DNA from: Trileptium ribeirensis
Taxonomy: Eukaryota > Nematoda > Enoplea > Enoplida > Thoracostomopsidae
DNA length: 64,000 bases
Assembly (NCBI GenBank): GCA_030248225.1
Contig: JASANE010000706.1
Coordinates: 62,001 to 126,000 of the forward strand
Direction of reading: 5' to 3'
Numbering within the stretch: position 1 is the first letter of the stretch; the number at the start of each line of letters is the position of its first letter. The notes under the pieces are model-generated. The model saw only the letters and a list, made by a program, of their open reading frames with translations. It was not told the DNA's origin and did no database searches. This document shows, piece after piece, positions 9,860 to 20,870 of this stretch. The position numbers and the translations under genes were made by a program.

Positions 9860-10310
9860 CTTGAACAACATTTTTCACGACGATAGATGCCCATGAATTG
9901 TTTGACGTTGCACTGGGCTCAGTGCCTCTAAGGTGTCGGTATCAGAGTTTGTCTGGTCTTTTGAGATTGTCTCTAGCTCGTGAAACGACGATGATAGGCG
10001 TTCAACGTTTGTAGCCAGAGCTGATAATTGTTGCTCGACTTTAGTCATGCGCTTTGCAAGAATAGCAGCTGAAGTTGCTGCATCCATTGTCATCATGGCT
10101 GTACGTCTTTGTCTTGCGAATTCCTTACATGTCGTGCAAAGTGCAAACAACGAGCATGTGATCGATTTTTGCCATCTCCGCAGCCAGGTTTTAGTTGATG
10201 GCAGCGCACTTGAAATGTATCCGCTTATTGCATAAGCCGCACTCGAAGCAATAGCTACCGCCTTCTAGTCCACATTCGCAACATGTCGAAGAACGGACTT
10301 GTTCGGTTGT
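9860..10310 (-). pseudogene. LINE ORF1 remnant with PHD-like zinc finger and coiled coil
   Basis: On the minus strand, rc of about 10200-10290 encodes a cysteine-rich finger: CCECG, a six-residue spacer, then YCFECGLCNKRIHFKCA, a C/H pattern like the PHD-type finger of CR1/jockey ORF1 proteins. After a frameshift, 10150-9875 encodes an alanine- and glutamate-rich stretch (KRMTKVEQQLSALATNVERL) with heptad-like hydrophobics, typical of the ORF1 coiled coil. It lies upstream, in element orientation, of the ORF2 pieces at 9310-7745, so it is probably the same element. ORF1 would bind LINE RNA. The stop and the frameshift make it nonfunctional. Confidence 0.65.
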
Positions 10311-10482
10311 TTGGCGATCCGATGACGTAGGAGTTGTTTCAAGGGTGTTGGACCCTTGGTTCGATTGTGATGTTGGGCTTGCCTGTCGTGATTGACCTGA
10401 ATGTACCGCGATTTATTCTTCTAATTTTCATTCTCTGAATAAATATAGTTTGACTTTGAATATATCATATCTTTTTACGTTT

Positions 10483-10606
10483 GTTGAGAAGACTTTGCTT
10501 TCGTCCCTAAAATTATATTGCTGAGCAGCTATAATAGTGCAAATGTTGAGAAGACTTTGCTTTCGTCCCTCAAAGTATATTGCTGAGCAGCTATAATAGT
10601 GTAAAT
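10483..10606. repeat. Two-copy 62-bp tandem repeat
   Basis: A unit starting GTTGAGAAGACTTTGCTTTC occurs at 10483-10544 and 10545-10606 with few differences. Confidence 0.9.
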
Positions 10607-11439
10607 ATACTTAATTAAACTGTAATTCTCGCTCATATGATTGCTAGATATCTTCAAGTAATGCCTTGCTATTAAAAAAATAAGCTGGCATTTGCGGCAA
10701 TTCTATTATATGATATTTTTGCACATGGTTAAACATCCGCCATTTCATTTCTGTGACTATCTTGGTGCATGACTTTGTGAAGATTTTTATAAGGCATGAA
10801 ATTTGTACTATAATTAAGTTAAATTGAAACACGCCGATGTGCCAATTTCGGCGCAAACAGTATACATTCAACGACAAATGAACATGTAAAAGCATTTACC
10901 GATATGAAATCCAATTAAAATAAAATTTCGCTAATCACTATGATTCTATGCGGTGTCTACCTTATAAATGACCCACTATGTGGATGTTTTGTTTATCCTG
11001 GGTGTCTCTGCCAATGCTTGTTATATGTTGTATAATACACCACAATGTTTACTAGTGTTTTTGTGACTGCCGTCTGGCTGTGACATTGTTTTCGACATTT
11101 GTCAGGATCGGCATCAAACGTTATACTGGAGATTATATTATATATAGAGCCGCTAACACTACCTCTCCATCGAAGCATTATTGAATAATATTATGTTGTT
11201 AACTACATGCCTATGGTTTTAGTTTAGTACGTTGTCGCCTAATCGCCCTTCAAATACCTGCGATGCGAGACTAGGGGTAAATTAGTATTCAACCTTGTGA
11301 AAGTTTTGTAAAATTAAAGCTTTTAACAAGATCACAATTTATATAAATAGATATTACACCAGATTTGTTATTCAGCTATAATTCGTATCCTCAATTTTCC
11401 TAAGAGGAATATACATATAAATAATAATAATAATAGGAA

Positions 11440-11515
11440 GCTCCAGGTTTGAAACGGTAGAGGTACGCTATCGATCTGCTGTCCTCTTAACTACTAAAAT
11501 TTCGTAGAAAGCGTA
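11440..11515 (-). repeat. tRNA-derived (SINE-like) relic
   Basis: The minus strand has an A-box-like segment (TAGTAGTTAAGAGGAC) and, at about tRNA spacing, a B-box-like GTTTCAAACCT. The stems do not close as in a functional tRNA, so I call it a decayed SINE head or tRNA pseudogene. Confidence 0.4.
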
Positions 11516-13125
11516 ATTTGGGGTGCTGACCACGATTTCGATAATAACTCACAGATAACCACGTCATTGCGCTTTAGTCTCATGCTGGTCCTGTATAGAC
11601 AGTTGCAAGAAAGCTAGTTTAAATCTTAGAAAGCCTAGTAATTAAGATTGGTGATCTCACGAGCGCAGCGGTTTTGGTTAGATTCAATAGGTGTAACTTT
11701 TTAATATTGTTATGCTCATTTATTTCCGAAATTTCACGTTTCTGTACATATTTTCAGGTGAGTAATCACCGTGTTCGAAGCGGGCGGGAGTACACTCTCT
11801 GGTCATGGCGGTTGCAATAATGTTAGACTCCAAGTTATCAGTTATAACGGTCCAACTGCACAATCAAATCATTCATCTCCCACCGCCTCTCTTCCCCAAG
11901 GTTTTTATTGACGGACGACAAGAATGCACGATAGTCAATCGAATGTTCAAATAATACCGAATCGCCGCCGTTTATGCTTTTCATGCCAGCAGCCCGGATT
12001 CGAGGCTCTAATCAAGCGTTTTTCTTTGACAACATATTTTAAAGGTGGTGTTCAATCCTATTCCCATATTTACCTTATCCCGAAGTTAATACCTTGTTAT
12101 TTTTTGAATGACGTGAATCGGGAACATAATATACAGCAGTGACACATTTCTCCAATGAAAGATACTACTCGGCCTCTCAGCTTATTAGAGCTTCTTGTGT
12201 TTTGTGTTTATGGTGTCTTGGCATCGTCAGTACAACTTGATAGGCAGATTGAGATTGTACTTAAATCGATGGTGTCTTGTTCGCTATCTGTTTGAACGTA
12301 GTGACGATATACACCGCAACATTCGTACGGATCCCTGGAGGAAAAAACTTCCATGTAGTTCCTCTTTTATAACGCAAACACTGCACTATGTAGAATCAGA
12401 ACAAAAATGTATTTACGATTTTTGAAAATTTCACACATATTTTGGCAAGTTATTCCAAAAAACGATAAGATGTAAAAAAATTCTTGCTAACACTAAATAA
12501 AACATCATAGTAGCTGTACTTTGATATGAAATATCTTAAGGTTCTGTAAATGTTGTGCCATAACAATTATATTATACGACGTAAGTCTTAAAACAATGTG
12601 ATATTACGATGGTCGCCGCATTTTTACAAGATAAACTGCGTCCGACAATTTCACATACTAGCCAAAATCATAGTTATATTAGCCGGGTAGTAATGACATA
12701 TCTTAATTGGCTGTTCTTTAATTCCACGTCTTTTCCTGCAAATGATGGAATAGGTAATTTTACAAAAACTGCGTCAACTGCATACTTTATATATCATCAT
12801 TATTTTCCAAATCTAACAAGACATTTATCTTAATTAGTCGAACACCCATTTTTGCGAAGAGTTCCAACTGTTTCTTAAATTAGCCATTCGTTACAGCATT
12901 TCTGTAGGTTCATATGCTATTTGGCCGTGTTTCTGTTTTATTTTGGGTAATGCATTGTCATCCGGATTTCCAACAAAAAGCCTTTGATGGTGTTATAATG
13001 TTCCAAAAATAGTACTCTGGTTGAAATGTTTCGTTAATCGAACTTAAAACGTATCCCGCTGCGATTTATATATCAGATTGGGGTCAATTAAAATATATCA
13101 AAGCACGCCCACAACATGGGCAAAC

Positions 13126-13134
13126 TATATAAAG
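13126..13134 (+). promoter_or_regulatory. Possible TATA box
   Basis: TATATAAAG followed by a short GC-rich stretch (GCGCGGCGC) stands out in an AT-rich context. No convincing gene lies within the following kilobase, so it may be chance or a TE promoter relic. Confidence 0.2.
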
Positions 13135-14162
13135 GCGCGGCGCAATAATTTCGATATTTACTTTTAATTCTAAGTTGACCGTCGCTAAAAGTTGATCAGG
13201 TTGAAGCAGATACTTTGTTTTAATTTCTCCGATCTTGGTATTTTCTGTCGATATTTGTACGAGTATTTGTTACAAGATTCATCTGAACATACACTTTTGT
13301 AATAATGAGAATATATGATTCATACGGAGAGCTCACTAAGACAATAATTTTTTACTTAGAGCATATATGCACTGCGGATCATTAGATACTAGCTGAAATG
13401 TATACCTAATAAATTGTTGTCAGTTTTGTGTGTGAGTCTATAGTCACTTTAGAGCTATACCAACACCAGGGTTGTTCTTTTGTCAAGTCAGTTCACTTTA
13501 TTAAAACCAGTGACAACACACAAATCACTATTTTCACTTACGTTAGGGGTCAGGATTTTCTGAAACAAACAACATATAACCGCTGTTTCCGGACATTATT
13601 TTACACAAATTGATCACTATTTACTGGCCGCCTACACCCGAAACACAGTTATCACGTTTTTGATTACAAACATTTATACGAAAATAGATTGATAGACAAC
13701 GGAAAAACCGGTCCGATTCCTCGTGTCAATCGGAAACAAGGATCGTATGATATGGAGATATATAAACATACGGCAAAATTCGTTCGTACGATATCAACAT
13801 CGGTTCAGTTATCGTAAACGGAGAATTTGTGAAAAAAATTAAACAAACTGTGAACGTTAGTTTTTGCCCGACCCAAATCTTTGTTTTGATAAAAGCACAA
13901 TTGTGGTGTAAATACGCAGATAAACTGGTTTCACGCGTTATTGTTTAAGCCAAAGTTACTATAAAGAATTTGATATAATCTGTGGACGGATGGTTGGTGC
14001 ATGTAGGTCAACAGTTTTAACGTGTGAGTCTCATATATTTACTGTGCTCACGCAAGTGTTCCACAGGGCTCGTAATTTTGTGGCTATTTAAAATAAATAA
14101 GAGCTATTAATGTCACACTGTTTTCAAAGCAAAGATACTATTTGCAAGGAAATTATGTACCT

Positions 14163-14672
14163 ACTTCTATTTTTATAGTACATCCAGCCATTCGCTCAAA
14201 GCAAACGTTTGGACGTAAGTGATAGTAGTAGGACGTTGAGCTAGGACACTTCTATTTTTATAGTACATCCAGCCATTCGCTCAAAGCAAACGTTTGGACG
14301 CAAGTGATAGTAGTAGGACGTTGAGCTAGGACACTTCTATTTTTATAGTACATCCAGCCATTCGCTCAAAGCAAACGTTTGGACGCAAGTGATAGTAGTA
14401 GGACGTTGAGCTAGGACATTTCTATTTTTATAGTACATCCAGCCATTCGCTCAAAGCAAACGTTTGGACGCAAGTGATAGTAGTAGGACGTTGAGCTAGG
14501 ACACTTCTATTTTTATAGTACATCCAGCCATTCGCTCAAAGCAAACGTTTGGACGCAAGTGATAGTGGTAGGACGTTCAGCTAGGACACTTCTATTTTTA
14601 TAGTACATCCAGCCATTAGCTCAAAGCAAACATTTGGACGCAAGTGATAGTAGTAGGACATTGACCTAGGAC
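14163..14672. repeat. Six-copy 85-bp tandem array
   Basis: Units start at 14163, 14248, 14333, 14418, 14503 and 14588 with ACTTCTATTTTTATAGTACA. The period is exactly 85 bp with only a few substitutions, concentrated in the first and last copies. Such homogeneity indicates recent amplification or gene conversion. No ORF runs through it. Confidence 0.95.
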
Positions 14673-15472
14673 ACTATACGTTGGCTACAAAAGGCTATAT
14701 ATATATAGGAGATTCTTCTTTTATAAAAAGCTTTTCGTATCATGGAAATTTTGCGTTTTCGCGCATCTAGTGCACTTATGCACAACGACAGTTACGAATG
14801 AAAAGCCCATTGGAAAGGGACCCACCTTGAGATACAAAAACACAAATTCTGACGTCCCGTTTATGATTAATCTCTGTTGCTACGACCCCGGCTTTGAGAT
14901 GTATCCTATACGCCAATTTTGCTTGGTTAGTTTTACTTAAGTATTAAAATTAATTAGTGAGCTTTGCCAACAAAGTAGTGCGTAATGGCAATACATTGCA
15001 AGACAAATGTGAAAACAATGGCGCAGCCGTCACACATTTGTCTTGGGTTCGGCGGGATTCTTGTACATTTGTGATTAGGTAAAGAACGGGAATAGAAAAA
15101 TGAAGGTTTACAGTCAGTAGCACAGCAAATACTGTATAGATATGTAACATGTCTTCAGTGACAAACACTCGACTTGCCTGAATTTATACTGCAAAAACAA
15201 CTAAAGTGAAGGCTTTGTATTGGGTTTTCCAAAACAACAATACAAATGAACTTATCGATTCAAAAATTACTCTGACTTGCTGTCTGGTGGATTTTTTGCG
15301 TACATATAATGATGTCTGTCTGACTGCGCGGCATTATTATGATGATAACGCTTTTTTGTCGTGGATTTGCGGTTCTAATTAAGGCGTAGTGATAAGAATT
15401 AGGTGGCAAACTTGCAAATTGCCGACGTACAATCAATAATTTACATATTTAGAATTTAAATATGAGGCAGCA
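14673..15472. other. Intergenic, nothing recognised
   Basis: There is a short TA repeat near 14698. A 72-codon minus-strand frame at 14950-15168 has no recognisable motif and is not called. Confidence 0.6.
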
Positions 15473-16093
15473 AGCAGAATTATCGCCGGACCGCCGTTGT
15501 CATCAGACAGTATCCATAAGAAGCTAACCATAGCATGGCTTGTACGCATTCTTTAAAGTCAATGCAATCTATTTCTGTTATAAATTGTGCAGCAGTTATC
15601 GTGGGACTAAAATCGCTGCAATAGCGTTGCCGTATTCATCGATAATGGTTGTTATTGCACAATGGCTGTATAAAAAGTAACTGGTAGTTCCTTTTGCGAC
15701 TGTAATGCACGCCAAATGATGAACTCCTGATGGTAGATGCTTTGTTGGGATCGCTGGATTTAGCGCGATTGATAATTATGGGCGAGCTAGCGGAATTATC
15801 ACAAAACCGCCGTCGTCATCAGAGAGTATCCATAAGAAGCTAACCATAACATGGCTTGCCCTCATTCTTTAAAGTCAATGCAATCTATTTCTGTTATAAA
15901 TTGTGCAGTAGTTATCGTGGGACTAAAATCGCTGCCGTAGCGTTGCCGTATCCATCGATAATGGTTGTTATTGCACAATGGCAGTTTAAAAAGAAACTGG
16001 TAGTTGCTTTTGCGACCGTGATACACTACAAATGATGAACTCCTGATGCTTGATGCTTTGCTGGAACCGCTGGGCGATTGATAATTATAGGCT
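15473..16093. repeat. Two-copy direct repeat of about 316 bp
   Basis: Copy 1 starts at 15473 and copy 2 at 15789; shared segments include TATCCATAAGAAGCTAACCA and ATCGATAATGGTTGTTATTG. They differ by scattered substitutions. The minus strand of both reads a short conserved string (TTIIDxYGNAxAAILVPR) before a stop, so the unit may derive from a coding sequence, but I cannot identify it. Confidence 0.85.
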
Positions 16094-17335
16094 CGACATT
16101 ACAAAGCATGAGTAATATGTACTTCCATACATAACAACAGAAAGCTGCAACACTAGTTTAATGCATAATTGCTCACTTTTGCACTTTTTAATCAACAGCG
16201 ACTCGGTTATGACAATTATACTGCCGTTAAATGCAACATTTAGTCTAATTCTAGCCGAACAATGTATTACACCTTATTTCGAAACCAAACCTGAAATTAA
16301 AATAAGGTCAACAGTATGCTCTTGTGGCAGACTACAAATATTCCAAAGTCATAAATGATAACAATAAAATATGCTCAAATTTGATCAAAAATAATGTTTC
16401 TGTCTTTCTGTTTCGTAGTTTCGATGATATCCTGAAAGTATTTGTATTATATAGCGAGAACACAGATATACTGTGAAATTATTTAAGCCAAATACCGTCC
16501 GTCAGTTAATCTCAAATATTAGTAACAACAGCAAATAACACTAAATTTATTGTTTTGCAGCATCATTCGTTTGTCACAGTGATTTTATTAGCTAGATTTT
16601 ATTACTGTAAGTCCAATATCTCATTATAGGTATATGTCAGTGTCCCTATGCTATGTTTTATGCCAATGCTGGTGCAGTTTTGTTGAAGTTTTCTGGAATT
16701 TTTAGAAAACCGGGGCTTACTTTCTTTTGTGGATATACCTTTTTAATAAGTAAAGATAGCTCGGTATCAGAAACAGCCGGCGCTGGTTATTTATTTATAT
16801 TATTTCGTCCCAGGCGGCGTAAGATTTACTGCACGAACGGAGGGCATTAATATCAGGGAAATTTTGAGAACATGGGTTTGACTAAATATAGATTTCTTTA
16901 AGAAGCCGCGTTATATTCCGGAAACGTATTCTCTGGTCAATAGAATAGGCAAGTGCATGCCGACATTATTTCGTTGCCTGTCATATTCCTGCTTTATTTT
17001 TGTATTCCTTTCTTCGACAACATAAATACGAAGATAAACCATATATTTGTATAAAGATTTGAATAAAGTTTTGGGTAGCTACCACATGTTGCTTGCCAAG
17101 TGCCTGCAATGTAGCTAGGTGTTTTCTAGTGTACCACAAAGTAGACTAACATAAGAAATTTAGATAAAAGCAAGGGAGGATAAAGCGGGGTGCACGGGTT
17201 GGATGCCATTCTCCACCAAGTCCACACCGGCCCTTGGGATTATATGCCTGGGTTAGCAACCAAAAAATTTCTCCAGGCTCCCCAAATAGGTCTCATAATG
17301 GTGGCCCCAACCAAAAATTTGTGTAATATTGCTAA
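16094..17335. other. Intergenic, nothing recognised
   Basis: AT-rich. Small frames at 16161-16358 and 16653-16850 have hydrophobic translations but no family match, partner exons or repeat conservation. Confidence 0.55.
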
Positions 17336-17725
17336 AATATTTTCAAGGCGCACCTCTGGACAATGCGTACGGCACCTCGTGGAGAGGTGAGATGAGTTGG
17401 GCGCCTCAGAGGAGTTTGGCATCTCGAAAGGGCGAACGGTACCTCCGAGGGTTCGGCATGTCGCTGGGTACGGCCCTTCGGACGGTGGGGGGAACGGCAC
17501 CTATGCGATGAGGTGCGGCACCTCGGGGGTACGTGTCGCTCCGGGTGAGGAGGATGCGGCACCTTTGGGGTTGGGAGGATGCGGCACCTCGGGAGTGCGG
17601 CACATCGAGGGCGGATGAGGGACCTCGGGCGGCAGGCGGGGGCACGGCACAGCGGGGGTGCCCCACTTCGGAGTGGGGTGCGGCTCCTCAGGGGGTTGCA
17701 TCGCCTCGGGATAGGGGGTTCGGCG
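17336..17725. repeat. GC-rich degenerate minisatellite
   Basis: About 390 bp of very GC-rich DNA is built around a drifting GCGGCACCTCGGG core (variants near 17361, 17439, 17496, 17516, 17556, 17581 and 17598). The neighbouring DNA is AT-rich. Long frames rich in Pro, Arg and Ser on several strands come only from the low AT content, and none is a credible gene. Confidence 0.75.
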
Positions 17726-17983
17726 CGAATGATACCAAAACTAACGCTATAACTTAAAAATGGATCCATTCGAGCTTGAAGATTACATGAAATATTAACT
17801 TATTTAACCTATTGTTAGCCGCAGCTATGTTATTTTTGCTTAGACATTAAGCCCGAATATTACAAATTGCTGTGACACATTTCTCGGTCAAAAAATAACA
17901 CTCAGGCATTTACGTTTGTTTACTACTGCTGCGCTTGTTTTAGTTTTAGTTTCAAGAGTGTATTAGGGAAGAGTGTGACACTT

Positions 17984-18213
17984 CCCTGCACTCACATGTA
18001 AACCCGTATTTGATGACGCGGGCGTTTTCGGCTTGATCCCTCAGTTTTTTTGGGGGGTCGAGATGCACAGACCCCTTAGATTCTGGTTGGTAGGTCGGAC
18101 TCCTTCCCAGTTTTTTTGGGGGAGGTCAGACCCCCAACTTCTGGGGTACGGGGTCGGGCTATAAGCCGAAAACGCCCTCGTCATCAAACACGGGTTTATA
18201 TGTGAGTGCAGGG
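17984..18213. mobile_element. 230-bp MITE-like element with about 51-bp terminal inverted repeats
   Basis: The ends are CCCTGCACTCACATGTAAAC and the complement of CCCTGCACTCACATATAAAC. The inverted match continues to GGGCGTTTTCGGCTT with about three mismatches. The middle holds two related G-runs (GTTTTTTTGGGGG at about 18044 and 18110). No ORF and no clear target-site duplication are seen, so the superfamily is unassigned. Confidence 0.8.
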
Positions 18214-18960
18214 ATTGTTTGTGTGGGCAGCGTGATGGCCTATTACGCTGATTCACTAGGGTTCTATGAAGCTAGATTCTTATAATGATTATGCTCGTAG
18301 GCGAACGCAGGCCACTCAACTGCGTTTCGTCCGCTTGATCATATTGTAAGACGGCACAGAATTTTCAACAATATGCCAATCTTTAAACTTATGCGTTCAG
18401 TATATTTTGTATTTATGTTTAAGCTGCCTAATACACGGCGAACACAAAGCCTAGCTAATACATAAATTGTATTTTTACGTAGTAACGGGAACTTCGAATA
18501 GCTGACGTCCACATATCACCACGGTCCTGTGGAACAGGGGCGAAGAAGCACATGCCATGTATAGCGCATTTGTGTGCCTACAATGATTAAGAGTGCACGA
18601 ACAAGCAAAGAGTATGCCGCTTCCAAGCATCCCAGCGTTAACTTCTGTTTGATGATACGGGCCTACTTCCTTCTCATTCCTTTTCAGCAGGGGTTTTGTT
18701 AGGTGTATGTCACCGTCTTGGGTGCGAGTCGGGTGAGTCGATGACAATTGTTCAACCGTACCCCGGCTGATTCCAAACTAAACCCCCACAAATCTATAGG
18801 GTGGCTGTGTATGATATCCACATCGAAATGAAGCGGGGTTAAGGCCACAAACACCAGTGTCGTCGAACACGGGTAGCGTTAGAAAGCGCTGGGAGGTGTT
18901 CTATTATTTCTTTGCGCACTCTTGGTTTTTAACTATTAATTTTATTTAAGAATCTTGTTG
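18214..18960. other. Intergenic with patchy GC-rich segments
   Basis: No gene is supported. A CGAACACGGGT segment near 18862 resembles the inner terminal sequence of the MITE ending at 18213 and may be a fragment of a relative. Confidence 0.4.
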
Positions 18961-19246
18961 TTGGCTTCATCCAGCATTATTCGAGTATGTACTGTCCAGT
19001 ATTTTTATTACAATTAAGGCTTGAAAATTTATGTATATGGCCATTACGTTATAATGTGCATGAATAACTTATATGTATTATTAACTTCATCCAGTATTTT
19101 TCGAGTATGCACAGTCCACTATATTAATTACAATTAAGTCTTGATAATTTAGATATTTGGCCCCTGCGTCCAATCTGTATGAGTAACTTATATGCACTGT
19201 TGACTTCATCCAGTATTTTTCGAGTATGTACTGTCCAGTATTTTTC
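18961..19246. repeat. 120-bp tandem repeat, about 2.4 copies
   Basis: Units begin at 18961, 19081 and 19200 (TTGACTTCATCCAGTATTTT type). The third breaks off soon after GTACTGTCCAGTATTTTTCG. Confidence 0.85.
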
Positions 19247-20267
19247 GAGGCGAAACCATTTTTCAGGTCAAAATTTGTTCAAACGCTGCTGGTGTTACCT
19301 GTATCTTTACAGTAAATAAATGTTTGGTCATACATGCGTAAACGAAACTAGGGGTTACTCCCTCCATGAGGTGCCGAACCCTCCCCTTCCATGCCCCAGG
19401 TGCACTCTACCCCTGGGACCGCGGACTTCGAGAATGTATGGATTTGGTTTAAAGCACAACTACGTAATGAATGCTGTTTGACTATCGATTTTTCTAAAAA
19501 AACCATTATTGTTGATGCTTTTAACAGATTGACTAACATAAAGAGATGTTCTTAAATACAGATTTTCAATAGTGCTTACGGAATATTTTTTCTATTTTCA
19601 TTACAGGTAGCGCAGCACTGTTGAGGACAGGCTACTAGCTATTATTTACGTTTATGGCAATGTCAAAATTTATTTTGTTACCAAAATTTATGGCTCGGTT
19701 TGACAAAATTCGCACTAACTCGTTAATGTGCATGTATAATGCGTTTGGACCTTATTAAGTTTTTTGTAGCTCAAACCTTTGCGTTGCGCAGACAATTTTA
19801 CTCTATGACACCAATTGTCACCAATCTGTCACCAATTTAATTAGAACTCTCCGTAACTCACTAACATTCTCAACAAGACAAGACATTTTTAAACTTGCGC
19901 TCGCAGTTTTATTGGTACACTTTTGACTTGGTTAACCTACGATCAAGTTAATTTGACTGTATTGTTTGCCTGGCTAAAACCGGTGCTAGGCACCGAATTT
20001 AGCTTGTTCTGCGGGTGAAGCTTTCGTGACTTAACAACTGAGCTATATGTAGAGTTTTTGCTTGGTTTGTAACGGATCTTCAATCGAAAAACGACCGACG
20101 AGCAAGCATACAGTATACCGACAGTAAACACAGTTAACGCATTGTGCGCAGTGTCCGTTTGGACCTAGTAGAAAAGAAAAACGTAGTTATGCGATAGGCT
20201 AATTTTTAATTAGCGCTTTCATGCCCGATTTAATTTGTGTGTCGTGCAACGTTTTATACACTCAAGG
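19247..20267. other. Intergenic, nothing firm
   Basis: No gene is supported. The minus strand around 20055-19990 has an A-box-like TAGCTCAGTTGTTAAG, suggesting another weak tRNA-derived relic. Confidence 0.45.
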
Positions 20268-20335
20268 TGGTGTCAGGGATCGAAATCGAATTACACGGAA
20301 GAAAGTTGCGTACGCCAATCACTGAGCTATCTAAG
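20268..20335 (-). repeat. tRNA-derived (SINE-like) relic
   Basis: The minus strand reads TAGCTCAGTGATTGG (A box) and, at tRNA spacing, TTTCGATCCCTGAC (B box). The acceptor stem is not convincing, so this is more likely a SINE head than a tRNA gene. Confidence 0.45.
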
Positions 20336-20807
20336 AGTAATTGTCTAATTCTTTAAGGGACGTCACAACGTGAGCGGATAACAATGTACGTATAAACACG
20401 CAGCATACTATGAACACAGTTATCGCAACACTTCAAAATGTGTGTTCGGTTAATTTCAACCAAATCAGAATGAAATTTTTTAATTATAAAAATGCGACTT
20501 GATTTTTGTTTAGCTGACAGACAAAATCAAAGAACAATAACTTTATAACTAAATAAAGGAGATGCCGGGCTGCAGGAATGTCTTGAATAAGGATCGTCAC
20601 CTTCTACGCCTAGAATGATTTTATTAACCACAGTGCTGATTTAATGATTTAATAACTTTGGCATGCGTTTCTGAAACCAGTTGATATTCGCAATACCAAC
20701 TGTTTAAAAATTCCGTATTGTATGTCATTATTAAGTGTTTCCAAACAATTTTTTGACGATGTTGCATTTAGAATGCACCCGAAGTCTAAATGAAACTACA
20801 CTAATGC

Positions 20808-20870
20808 TGTCACAGCTCAGTGGTCGCAGCGCATCATCTAATTATATAAGTCAGGGTTAATGTAAAAATT
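20808..20870 (+). repeat. tRNA-derived (SINE-like) relic
   Basis: CAGCTCAGTGGTCGCAGCGC is an A-box-type segment, followed by a degraded B box (CAGGGTTAATG). It lies about 500 bp from another tRNA-like relic on the opposite strand. Confidence 0.35.

Larger units (their letters stand above)
10607..14162. other. AT-rich intergenic region
   Basis: No protein-coding gene is supported. It contains the tRNA-like relic at 11440-11515, a short AAT run at 11420, and a good TATA motif at 13126-13134 with nothing recognisable downstream. Short open frames start without Kozak context or similarity. Confidence 0.6.

Noticed and set aside
13126..13134. Promoter of a protein-coding gene
   Set aside because: The TATA motif is good, but only short frames (26 codons from the ATG at 13305) lie downstream. 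It is kept only as a low-confidence site.
17332..17769. Long Pro/Arg/Ser-rich frames on both strands
   Set aside because: They reflect the GC-rich minisatellite, where stop codons are rare. Several overlapping frames are open together.
20268..20335. A functional tRNA gene
   Set aside because: A and B boxes are present, but the acceptor and anticodon stems do not pair. The same holds for 11440, 53655 and 55775.
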